Assembly (NCBI GenBank): GCA_028280785.1
Contig: JANQLF010000145.1
Span: 1 to 40,983, forward strand
Reading direction: 5' to 3'
Length of the DNA stretch: 40,983 nt
Source of the DNA: Planctomycetota bacterium
Lineage (GTDB): Bacteria > Planctomycetota > UBA11346
Positions 32,960 to 40,577 of the stretch are shown in pieces. The first letter of the stretch is position 1, and every line of letters starts with the position of its first letter. The notes beneath the pieces are model-generated. The model was not told the origin of the DNA. It saw only the letters and a program-made list of their open reading frames with translations, and did not search any database. The position numbers and the translations under genes are program-made.

Positions 32960-33559
32960 ATGGCTAAGGAGTTTTCACGGCGTCAGTTATTTCGTTTAGG
33001 GCCGAAGGTCATTAGCGAGGTGCATAAAGATAAACAGGAAGTGGAGGAGCCGATTCCACTGCGTCCACCAGGTGCCTTGCGTGATGATGAAGGATTTCTT
33101 AAAACTTGTGAACGTTGCCATGCTTGTGCCGATGCCTGCCCGTATGATGCCATTGGTGTTTTTCATGGTGCGGAGCACGGCCAACATGAATTAACACCGT
33201 TCATGAATCCCGCAGAAAAACCTTGTCGTTGGTGCAAGACGATGGATTGCGTCCAAGCCTGCCCATCAGGAGCCTTGCATTTTAATGATGACAAACCGGA
33301 CGACGTGGATCCTGAGTCACTTTTTCAATATGTGCCAGCCATGGCCAAGATTCAGTTTCATCAAGACGCTTGCTTGATCACCCGCGGTACGCTGTGCGAT
33401 GAATGTAATTTATTTTGTCCCACACATACCAAATCAATTTTAGTTATCGGTCGCAACGTCCGCATCAAAGAAGATGTATGCACTGGTTGTGGATTATGTG
33501 TGGCCCATTGTCCCGCCACGCCAAACGCTCTTACCCTACAGGATTGTAGTCCAGAATAG
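32960..33559 (+). CDS. NapF/NapG-like ferredoxin, four 4Fe-4S clusters (3)
   Basis: This 199-residue protein has an FSRRQLFRLG start, intermediate between NapF and a Tat signal. Four cysteine groups follow: CERCHACADACP, CRWCKTMDCVQACP, CLITRGTLCDECNLFCP and CTGCGLCVAHCP. The LRPPG segment is shared with the two earlier ferredoxins. It lies 3 bp after the large membrane protein and probably partners it. It may act in the cytoplasm like NapF or be exported; the signal is not clear-cut. Confidence 0.86.
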   Translation: MAKEFSRRQLFRLGPKVISEVHKDKQEVEEPIPLRPPGALRDDEGFLKTCERCHACADACPYDAIGVFHGAEHGQHELTPFMNPAEKPCRWCKTMDCVQACPSGALHFNDDKPDDVDPESLFQYVPAMAKIQFHQDACLITRGTLCDECNLFCPTHTKSILVIGRNVRIKEDVCTGCGLCVAHCPATPNALTLQDCSPE

Positions 33560-33630
33560 GTAAGTCTTAACTGGATTACATACGAGAGGCGCTACCGTCT
33601 CCAGCAGAAAGGACGAGGAGTTTGAGGTCA

Positions 33631-34719
33631 ATGAACAAAAAATTGAGAATTATAGGCGGCCTCGTTTTTTTAGTGCTGGCGATCACGACTTTAACACTCA
33701 TTGCAAAAGTGACTAAGCCCCAAGGTGACGCTGATTTACCGTTAATCTGGCATGCGCCTGAGTTTAGTTTAAATAATCAACACGCTGAATTAATAACAAC
33801 AGATGCGCTATATGGACATGTGTGGATAGCGAACTTTTTTTTCACAAAGTGTACGAGTGCCTGTCCGATGATGACGTCTAAAATGGTAATACTACAGAAC
33901 CAAATAAAAAATCCTAATGTGCGTTTTGTCTCTTTTTCAGTGGACCCTGCGCATGATACCACTGCGGATTTAGCGAAATATGCGCAGAGTTGGAATGCAC
34001 AAGAGCAACGTTGGTTGTTATTACAGACACAAACTGAATCGCTTGCGGACATTACTAAGCGCTTGCAAGTATCGGTTAAGGCCACGGGTAATAAAGCAGA
34101 TCCCATTTCACATAGTAGCACCTTTTTTCTGTTCGATCAAAAAGGCATGTTACGCGGACGTTATGCGAGCGTAGGTGATGACATGCATCGATTGGTTAAA
34201 GACGTTGGTAAATTGAGTGCGAATACCAAATTTGTGCCAGCTGTCGCTTTAGATTCGAGTGGTCAACAAATATACGATAATTTGCGCTGCGCCTCGTGTC
34301 ACGATCACGATAATTTAGCACCTACACTAGCGGGTTTATCAGGTCGAACGGTGACCCTGTCTGATAATCAAACTGTCATTGCCGACGCGGCGTATATCCG
34401 AGAGTCCATTCAGAATCCGAATGCAAAAATGGTGAAGGGCTACGTGGCTTTAATGCCTGCATATAAAGATTATTTGAATGCTGAGCAATTAGATAGACTT
34501 GTGACCTACTTGCAGTCGCTTGAGGCTATACCGGGCACGCAGAGTTCCGCCATTAACGAGGTGCATAAAGATGTCTTTTGCAATAGGGATGTGCGTGTGA
34601 CTGAGACCACACCGCGGGCGGTGCATGCTAATAAAACGTATTATTTTTGTTGTCCGAATTGTCGTGCGTCATTTGTAGCAGATCCGGAAGCGTATGTCGG
34701 CAAAAGCACAGAGGAATAA
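33631..34719 (+). CDS. SCO1-like / cytochrome c / YHS triple-domain protein
   Basis: This protein is 362 residues from ATG 33631; the frame opens at a TTG at 33622. An N-terminal membrane anchor (about 5-25) is followed by a SCO1/SenC copper-chaperone thioredoxin fold with C74-x3-C78 (CTSACP) and the distal ligand H161. Next is a cytochrome c domain (C220-ASC-H224, with M275 in ALMPAY as a possible sixth ligand). The C-terminal YHS-like metal domain has C317, C340, C341 and C344 (YYFCCPNC). It would bind copper and transfer electrons in the periplasm. Copper delivery to an oxidase or reductase outside this window is one option. Confidence 0.88.
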   Translation: MNKKLRIIGGLVFLVLAITTLTLIAKVTKPQGDADLPLIWHAPEFSLNNQHAELITTDALYGHVWIANFFFTKCTSACPMMTSKMVILQNQIKNPNVRFVSFSVDPAHDTTADLAKYAQSWNAQEQRWLLLQTQTESLADITKRLQVSVKATGNKADPISHSSTFFLFDQKGMLRGRYASVGDDMHRLVKDVGKLSANTKFVPAVALDSSGQQIYDNLRCASCHDHDNLAPTLAGLSGRTVTLSDNQTVIADAAYIRESIQNPNAKMVKGYVALMPAYKDYLNAEQLDRLVTYLQSLEAIPGTQSSAINEVHKDVFCNRDVRVTETTPRAVHANKTYYFCCPNCRASFVADPEAYVGKSTEE

Positions 34720-34772
34720 CAGAAGACTAAGTCCAAAGAGGTGTCTTTATATGAATTTAGCAAAATAGTATG

Positions 34773-34839
34773 AGTCTTGATTTTAGTCCGCTGCTTCGCA
34801 ACTCTTGGTTTTAGTTTCTGTAAGACTAATACCAAGACT
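34773..34839. repeat. Two direct and one inverted copy of an 17-bp unit; convergent 3' hairpin
   Basis: In the 174-bp gap between the SCO gene and the di-iron gene, 34773-34789 and 34801-34817 are similar direct copies (AGTCTTGATTTTAGTCC-like). Positions 34822-34839 are the inverted form. The second and third copies fold into a stem of about 14 bp with one mismatch and a 4-nt loop. It may act as a weak bidirectional terminator. Nothing else was seen in 34720-34893. Confidence 0.45.
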
Positions 34840-34893
34840 AGGACATAATCTAGTTAGCTAATACTATGCTTGTGGTCCCGTGAGAACAATAAA

Positions 34894-35445
34894 TTAACAT
34901 TTTTGAATTAACTTCCCTTCCTTTTCCAGAACTTGTGGGAAAAGGATATCGTTTTCTTTATGAATGTGCTGCAAGAGGTCTGCTTCAAAATCAGCAAGTC
35001 CATTGAGCATTTCCGTATAGGAGGCGCAGGTATCCTGCGGAATTTCATAGTCCTTGAGCAAGTAACGTATTCGCTCGAAGGCCTGTTGGGCACTATCGTG
35101 TTCGACTTCCATGACGCGCATTGGATTTTGTACACTGCCACAATGGAAACTGGGCATGGTGCTGCCAGGCTTGGCATACTCAATTTCTTTGATTATTGGG
35201 AAAAGCACTTGCTCTTCTTTTTGCATGTGTGCATCAAGTTCTTCAACTACATTTCTAAATATTTCGCGCACTTCGACTAATTCAGGGTGATTAAGACAAT
35301 GTACGGCGCTTACTTTTTCTACGAGTTCATGCAATCGTGGTAATTCACTGCGCACATAGACATGATGAGTTTCTTCGATGTGATTAATTAAACCGCTTAG
35401 GCTTACTTGACGGAGATCTTTATCGGTAATTTGCATCGGTGACAT
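34894..35445 (-). CDS. RIC/YtfE-like di-iron (hemerythrin-type) repair protein
   Basis: This 183-residue protein matches the C-terminal part of RIC (YtfE/ScdA) proteins, which repair iron-sulfur clusters damaged by nitric oxide. It shows HIEETHH, LDAHMQKEEQVLFP, MEVEHD and HIHKENDILFP, the His and Glu ligands of a di-iron site in a four-helix bundle. The N-terminal ScdA_N (DUF542) domain of full-length YtfE is absent. ATG 35445 has GAGGA 6 bases upstream. It is last in the nap/HAO-like operon, so nitrosative stress protection during nitrate or nitrite reduction is a natural role. Confidence 0.88.
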   Translation of the reverse strand: MSPMQITDKDLRQVSLSGLINHIEETHHVYVRSELPRLHELVEKVSAVHCLNHPELVEVREIFRNVVEELDAHMQKEEQVLFPIIKEIEYAKPGSTMPSFHCGSVQNPMRVMEVEHDSAQQAFERIRYLLKDYEIPQDTCASYTEMLNGLADFEADLLQHIHKENDILFPQVLEKEGKLIQKC

Positions 35446-35454
35446 GATGATCCT

Positions 35455-35922
35455 CTACTTTGGAATTTGATCGGCGTATTCACAAACAGCCTGATAGTAT
35501 TCTTCTTGGTCCATGTTCATAAGCGTGCTGCCATAGATTTCCGCTTCATGGCTATCAACAATATCACCATAATTGACTACAACGATATGATAAGCGATTA
35601 ATAAAGGTAAGGCTTCATCGTTGGCTTCGAAATGCGGATGAATGTATAATTCGAATCCTTGCTTAGGATCACTTTCGTTACGTTGTTTCATGTAAGCGAA
35701 TTCACCAGATTGTAATTCATTACTATCAAATCTAATCTCTACAGGAAAACGCACGCATTTAGGATCCTTCATCATTTCTTGGATACGGGTGAAATCCCAA
35801 TACGGCCCATATTGCAGACGGGCTTCGTTTGCTTTATCGATAAGGTGAGCATGTAGTGACTCCTGGCCACTTCGCTCGTCAATGTCAGGTTTCTTCCCTA
35901 GAGATTTATTCGGTAAATTCAT
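35455..35922 (-). CDS. Hypothetical 155-aa protein in nap operon
   Basis: I do not recognise this protein. It is soluble, acidic and has no signal peptide or haem motif. It has a C-terminal helix-rich part and a central strand region with an ELYIHPHFEAN segment. It overlaps the end of the napB-like gene by 17 bp and lies 9 bp before the di-iron gene, so it is part of the operon. The start is not sharply defined. Possible roles are a chaperone or assembly factor, but nothing in the sequence shows it. Confidence 0.65.
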   Translation of the reverse strand: MNLPNKSLGKKPDIDERSGQESLHAHLIDKANEARLQYGPYWDFTRIQEMMKDPKCVRFPVEIRFDSNELQSGEFAYMKQRNESDPKQGFELYIHPHFEANDEALPLLIAYHIVVVNYGDIVDSHEAEIYGSTLMNMDQEEYYQAVCEYADQIPK

Positions 35923-36529
35923 GACTAAATGGGCTCATGCTCTGATCGTAATCAGGAACATGGCATTGCATACAGTTTTTACGTTGACTGTGATTAACGC
36001 GTATGTCTGTATTTGGATGTGATTGATTATGGCAGGCAGCGCAATTATCACGCATATGGAGACGATGTGGAACTGTTGGAGGTGCAAACGGGTGATTTCG
36101 ACTACCCATTTTGGGTTCAGTTATTGCAAGCCAATTGGTTTTGATGGTTACGGTCTTTTTGAATATTTCAGGTCCATTGCCACGGACATGACATTGGGTG
36201 CAGTTCACTAATTCAGGATGTGGGCTTGGTGGGCTCACGTGACCCATGAATTCTTTAGGTTCAGTATGGCAGTTAAGACATTCACGATCAGTTTTGCCGA
36301 TGCGGTGCGGAATAACTGGAGGTGCCCCATAAAAGGAGCGACGTGATTCCCTGGTTTCTAATCCGCTGAATACAAAGCCTGATTTTTCTTCGTCTTCTGG
36401 AGGTGGATTGAATTGTGGAATGACTTCCTCATCAACAAATACCGACTGTGTATTCGAATAATTATCTAGCGAATGTGCAAGATAAATCAGGACTATTAAT
36501 ATACTGAGGGTAAAGAGCGAATGTTTCAT
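35906..36529 (-). CDS. napB: NapB-like cytochrome with four haem motifs (duplicated)
   Basis: This protein is 207 residues from ATG 36529, sharing one base with the napA stop (TGATG); the frame opens further upstream at 36556. The N-terminal segment looks like an uncleaved signal or membrane anchor. Four CxxCH sites are visible: C84, C110, C163 and C186. NapB normally has two. The two halves repeat: APPVIPHR before C84 and APPTVPHR before C163, each followed by two haem sites with a QCHV in the second. This points to an internal duplication. It would deliver electrons to NapA, and the late CMQCHVPD matches typical NapB ends. Confidence 0.85.
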   Translation of the reverse strand: MKHSLFTLSILIVLIYLAHSLDNYSNTQSVFVDEEVIPQFNPPPEDEEKSGFVFSGLETRESRRSFYGAPPVIPHRIGKTDRECLNCHTEPKEFMGHVSPPSPHPELVNCTQCHVRGNGPEIFKKTVTIKTNWLAITEPKMGSRNHPFAPPTVPHRLHMRDNCAACHNQSHPNTDIRVNHSQRKNCMQCHVPDYDQSMSPFSHEFTE

Positions 36530-38871
36530 CACGCTTTCTCCACCAATACCGCACACTTCTTATAATCTGGTTCTTTGGACATCGGACAGTAAGCATCCAG
36601 TGTTACTTCATTAATTAACTTGGTCTCGTCAAAGAACGGAACGAAAACTGAACCTTTTGCCGGTTTACCGCGACCAAGAACCCAAGCTGGTAAGATAATA
36701 GAACCTCGACGAGATTTAATTTTCACCATGTCACCATCTGTTATGCCTAATTCGCGTGCATCTTCAGGATGTAATTCAACGTAGGCGTGTGGCATGGCTC
36801 GTTTCAATTCTTTAACACGGCCAGTCATGGTTCCAGTGTGCCAGTGCTCAATAACGCGACCTGTACATAGCCAGAATGGAAATTTTGCATCGGGCACTTC
36901 AGGTGGCGCATTGTAAGGGCGGGCCCAGGCGATGGCTTTTTTATCACCAGCCTTGGCCATGTAGATATCAATATCACGACCTTCGGCGACATAGGGGTCG
37001 TCATTGGCAACAAAGCGACGTTTGGTTTCAACCCAACGTCCATTTTGTTCGGTAACTGGCCAGCGCATGCCACGCGTTTTGACGTACTCATCATATGGGG
37101 CGATGTCTTTATGTTTGAGTAAGGTTAACTGGCGATACTCATCGAATAATATTTTATCGGTATTGATAGTTTTATAAACATTCCAATCCCAGGATTTAAT
37201 TTCTTTCCCGTTTTCATCTTCCATGTGGAACAGAAATTTACCGTTGCGGTTTTTCATGCCCGCAAAGCCCATTTCATACAATTTGTGGGCAACGGCGAGC
37301 ATTTGCCAGACATCGTCACGTGCATCGCCTGGGGGATCGACCATTTTAAACCACTGCTGGGTGCGGCGTTCTGAGTTGCCAACAACACCATTTTTCTCAA
37401 CCCATAAGGCAGAAGGTAAAACGATGTTAGCTAAGCGTGTCGTGACAGTTGGGTAAACATCAGAAACTACCAAAAAGCGCTTATCGCTGTTAGCTAAATT
37501 TTTGTGTAGGTTTGGAATCGACTGAGCTGGGTTGGTTACTTGCACCCACATGCTACTTAAATCGCCTTTGGCAAAGGCTTCGAACATGGATATAGTGTGG
37601 AAACCAGGTTTCGCATTTATGCTGCCAGGTTTGCATTGCCAGACATCTTCAACTTGTTTGCGATGTTCAGCATTTTTAACCACGCGACCACCAGGAAGGG
37701 CGTGAGCAAGCGTGCCTACTTCACGGCAAGTACCACAGGCACTGGGCTGTCCAGTTAACGAGAATGGTGTGCTGCCTGGTTTACCAAATTTACCTGATAA
37801 TAAGTGTACGTTGTAAACAAGGTTATTGATCCAAGTGCCGCGGGTATGTTGGTTCATACCCATACACCAAAGTGAGAGTACTTTCTTGTTTTTATCACCA
37901 AAAATATCACCAAGATATTTCAATTGTTCTTTACTTAGGCCTGAGAGCTTGCTGGTATTTTCAATATTATATTCAGCAAGGAACGCTTTGTATTCTTCGA
38001 TGCTTAAATCTTTTTTCTCGTTGTCCTTAAATCGTACGTGTTTGGCAACGAAGTCTTTGTCGTAAGTGCCTTTTTCCAGTAATTGATAGCAAATGCAGTT
38101 GGCAATAGCTAGATCAGTTTGTGGCACGAATTCCATATAATGGTCGGCAGCTTTGGTTGAACGTGTTTGACGTGTGGCAAGGTCAATGTAATTAATTTTT
38201 TCACCATTGTTGCGACGATTCATTACGCGTGAGAATAAAACCGGGTGCATTTCGGCCCAGTTATTACCCCAGGTGATAACCGTATCGCATTCGTCTAAAT
38301 CATCGTAACAGCCGCTTGGTTCGTCGACACCAAAGGTCGTAATAAAACCAACGACCGCGCTAGCCATGCATAAACGTGCATTTGGATCAATGTGATTATT
38401 GCCAAGTCCACCCTTAATAAACTTCATAGCGGTGTAGCCTTCAGGAATAGTCCATTGGCCAGATCCATAAATTGAGAAATTACTTGGATCTTTGGCTATT
38501 TGTTTAGCAATAGCGTCGATGGCTTCGTCCCAAGAAATGGGAACTTGCTTATTGCCCTTACGCATCAGTGGCGTGGTTAATCGATCGCGTCCATATAATG
38601 CAGCCCCTGCATGATATCCCTTGGCACACAATAAACCTTTATTCACTGGATTTTGTAAGTCGCCTTGTACCGCCATGACGCGGCCATTCTTAGTGCCGAC
38701 CATCGTACCACAGCCAGTACCACAAAAACGACATGGGGCTTTTTGCCATGAAAGGCCATCCTGCTCAAGTGGCGGATCCATGGCGTAGACTAAACCCATT
38801 TGTGAACTTAATGCAGCGAGTGCACTTGCACGTGCTACCTGTTTTAAAAATTCGCGGCGTGTATTTAACAT
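36529..38871 (-). CDS. napA: Periplasmic nitrate reductase catalytic subunit
   Basis: This 780-residue enzyme has a Tat signal (T-R-R-E-F-L-K at residues 4-10). The 4Fe-4S ligands are C47, C50, C54 and C82, and the Mo-coordinating C168 sits in DPNARLCMASAVVGF, a NapA hallmark. YDDLDECD and EMHPVLFSR also follow the family. It reduces nitrate to nitrite in the periplasm. It is a little shorter than E. coli NapA (about 828 residues). The start is 3 bp after the napD stop, and its stop shares a base with napB. Electrons probably come through the tetrahaem NapB-like protein and the NrfD-like/HAO-like neighbours; no NapC is seen. Confidence 0.95.
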   Translation of the reverse strand: MLNTRREFLKQVARASALAALSSQMGLVYAMDPPLEQDGLSWQKAPCRFCGTGCGTMVGTKNGRVMAVQGDLQNPVNKGLLCAKGYHAGAALYGRDRLTTPLMRKGNKQVPISWDEAIDAIAKQIAKDPSNFSIYGSGQWTIPEGYTAMKFIKGGLGNNHIDPNARLCMASAVVGFITTFGVDEPSGCYDDLDECDTVITWGNNWAEMHPVLFSRVMNRRNNGEKINYIDLATRQTRSTKAADHYMEFVPQTDLAIANCICYQLLEKGTYDKDFVAKHVRFKDNEKKDLSIEEYKAFLAEYNIENTSKLSGLSKEQLKYLGDIFGDKNKKVLSLWCMGMNQHTRGTWINNLVYNVHLLSGKFGKPGSTPFSLTGQPSACGTCREVGTLAHALPGGRVVKNAEHRKQVEDVWQCKPGSINAKPGFHTISMFEAFAKGDLSSMWVQVTNPAQSIPNLHKNLANSDKRFLVVSDVYPTVTTRLANIVLPSALWVEKNGVVGNSERRTQQWFKMVDPPGDARDDVWQMLAVAHKLYEMGFAGMKNRNGKFLFHMEDENGKEIKSWDWNVYKTINTDKILFDEYRQLTLLKHKDIAPYDEYVKTRGMRWPVTEQNGRWVETKRRFVANDDPYVAEGRDIDIYMAKAGDKKAIAWARPYNAPPEVPDAKFPFWLCTGRVIEHWHTGTMTGRVKELKRAMPHAYVELHPEDARELGITDGDMVKIKSRRGSIILPAWVLGRGKPAKGSVFVPFFDETKLINEVTLDAYCPMSKEPDYKKCAVLVEKA

Positions 38872-38874
38872 GGG

Positions 38875-39111
38875 TTATTGCTCCACATCTTCAAAGTTGT
38901 GATAAATAACATCTGAAGAGACAACACCTGGAATGCCGGTAAAGGCATCCCAGCATGTTTTATCGTCTTCGCTTTGTGGTGTGTCGGTAATGACAATGAT
39001 GGAGTCTTCCTTGACGTCGGTAATCGTGACATAAGGAACGTCAGCCAATTGTTGAGCAACATTGGCGCTTTCACCAGGTGCAGTACCGATAATTAAGCTC
39101 GTAATTGGCAT
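38875..39111 (-). CDS. napD: NapD chaperone for NapA
   Basis: This 78-residue protein is NapD-like: an N-terminal ITSLIIG strand and a ferredoxin-like fold ending in GVVSSDVIYHNFED, as in Tat-proofreading chaperones that bind the NapA signal peptide. The small size and the position directly before napA agree. AAGGAGAA precedes ATG 39111. It acts in the cytoplasm. Confidence 0.93.
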   Translation of the reverse strand: MPITSLIIGTAPGESANVAQQLADVPYVTITDVKEDSIIVITDTPQSEDDKTCWDAFTGIPGVVSSDVIYHNFEDVEQ

Positions 39112-39134
39112 GACAGTTCTCCTTGGGTAAATGG

Positions 39135-40577
39135 TTACTTAGAGTAACGGGCCTTGAATTCTTTAGCGGCTTTTTCACGAGCTGCTTTTTCTCCAGGGTC
39201 CATTTTGTTAATAAACCATTTGTGGTCTTTATGTTCTAATGTTTCGTTTAGAAGCTTTTGCAGTTTATCGGCAGCAGCTTGTTTCTTCGGATCTTCAGAT
39301 TTTTTACCTTTTTCGATTAATTTCTCGAGTTCAGGTATATATTTAACGTAGAAGTGCTTGGCGATTTCATAGGTACCATGCCAGTGCGTGTAGTCAGGAC
39401 CCATCATTGCAGCACCATGACGTGCGCGACGACCTTCGTGATGCCATAATTCGAACCAAATAAAGTCGAGTTTATTACCGAATTTAACTGGTTTTAACAG
39501 TGGTTTAGCAGCGGCGTAGAGTTTCTTACCAGGCTCGGCATATTTTTTATTGTACAGTTCAATCAAGCTGTCGTATTGAACGTACCAATTATTTACCCAA
39601 GGCTTACTATGACAGGATGTACAAACGTCTTTCATATTTTCACGACGCACTTGCCATGGAACGTTGGCGCCTGCTAAGCCCATTTTTGCATCGGAAACTT
39701 CTGGGCGAATGGACATAACTGGTCGATTATTCCAACTAATGCGCATGCCAACGTCGTGCGTGACACCTTGTTTTTTGGTTGCTGACATGTGGCAGGTCGC
39801 ACAGGTCGGTGCTGCTGAATAATCTTCACCAGGAATCCATTTTGGTGAGTCCATATTCATTTTATGTTTATTGGCTTTAAAGGCGATACCGTGCTTAGAC
39901 TCTTCATAGACTTCTTTTTGTGGGTGGTCAGGACCCATGTGGCATTTACCGCAGTTGTCAGGATTGCGTGCTTGTTCAACAGAGAAGCTGTGACGTGAGT
40001 GACAAGCAACGCAAGAACCTTCAGAGCCGTCAGGATTAATACGACCAATACCGGTGTTTGGCCACGTTGCTGGGTCTAATTTACCATCAGGTAAAACTTT
40101 TACTTGGGATCCGTGGCATTGCCAGCAACCGTTCGCAGCAGCTGACGAAACACCATTGGGAAATGCTGGTGTTTTTAAATAATCAGAACCTTCAACAACT
40201 TCCGCAAGTACGTTGTCGAGTGATCCCAAAATTCGTCCTGCTTTACTATGATGCGATTCGGTAAATTCCTTTACTTCTTTCTCGTGACAGCGCGCACAGT
40301 CTTTTGGGCTGACAATAATTGAGATGGTTGATTGATAATGTTCAAACGCATCTTTGTCGCTTTTGTCAGCTTTATGACATTCGTAGCAACCGACGTTACC
40401 GCGAAAATGTTTTGAATTACCCCACTGTTGATACAGCGACGGGTTTTCTTTCTTATGACACTCGATGCAGTTTTTAGATTGGCTACTTAATTCAGAGGGG
40501 CCAATTATTGCCGCATGTGCATAAGCACAGAGGAAGAGGAGTGGTATGATATACCAACTCTGGTGAAGGGGTTTCAT
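39135..40577 (-). CDS. Octahaem c-type cytochrome of the HAO family
   Basis: This 480-residue periplasmic protein has a cleavable signal (about residues 1-22, AYAHA). Eight CxxCH motifs start at C37, C64, C94, C151, C189, C209, C259 and C319. The order and spacing, with CWQCHG at the fourth site and RRARHGAAMMGPDYTHWHG near residues 405-425, match the hydroxylamine oxidoreductase (HAO) family. Such enzymes oxidise hydroxylamine or, in reductive versions, reduce nitrite to nitric oxide or ammonium. I cannot tell whether the catalytic cross-linking tyrosine is present. The context with NapDAB favours a reductive role. It overlaps the NrfD-like gene by ATGA. Confidence 0.9.
   Translation of the reverse strand: MKPLHQSWYIIPLLFLCAYAHAAIIGPSELSSQSKNCIECHKKENPSLYQQWGNSKHFRGNVGCYECHKADKSDKDAFEHYQSTISIIVSPKDCARCHEKEVKEFTESHHSKAGRILGSLDNVLAEVVEGSDYLKTPAFPNGVSSAAANGCWQCHGSQVKVLPDGKLDPATWPNTGIGRINPDGSEGSCVACHSRHSFSVEQARNPDNCGKCHMGPDHPQKEVYEESKHGIAFKANKHKMNMDSPKWIPGEDYSAAPTCATCHMSATKKQGVTHDVGMRISWNNRPVMSIRPEVSDAKMGLAGANVPWQVRRENMKDVCTSCHSKPWVNNWYVQYDSLIELYNKKYAEPGKKLYAAAKPLLKPVKFGNKLDFIWFELWHHEGRRARHGAAMMGPDYTHWHGTYEIAKHFYVKYIPELEKLIEKGKKSEDPKKQAAADKLQKLLNETLEHKDHKWFINKMDPGEKAAREKAAKEFKARYSK

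Noticed and set aside
27502-33559. nos cluster for nitrous oxide reduction
   Set aside because: NapG/NapH-like proteins and a SCO protein occur, but no NosZ, NosD, NosF or NosY gene is in the window.
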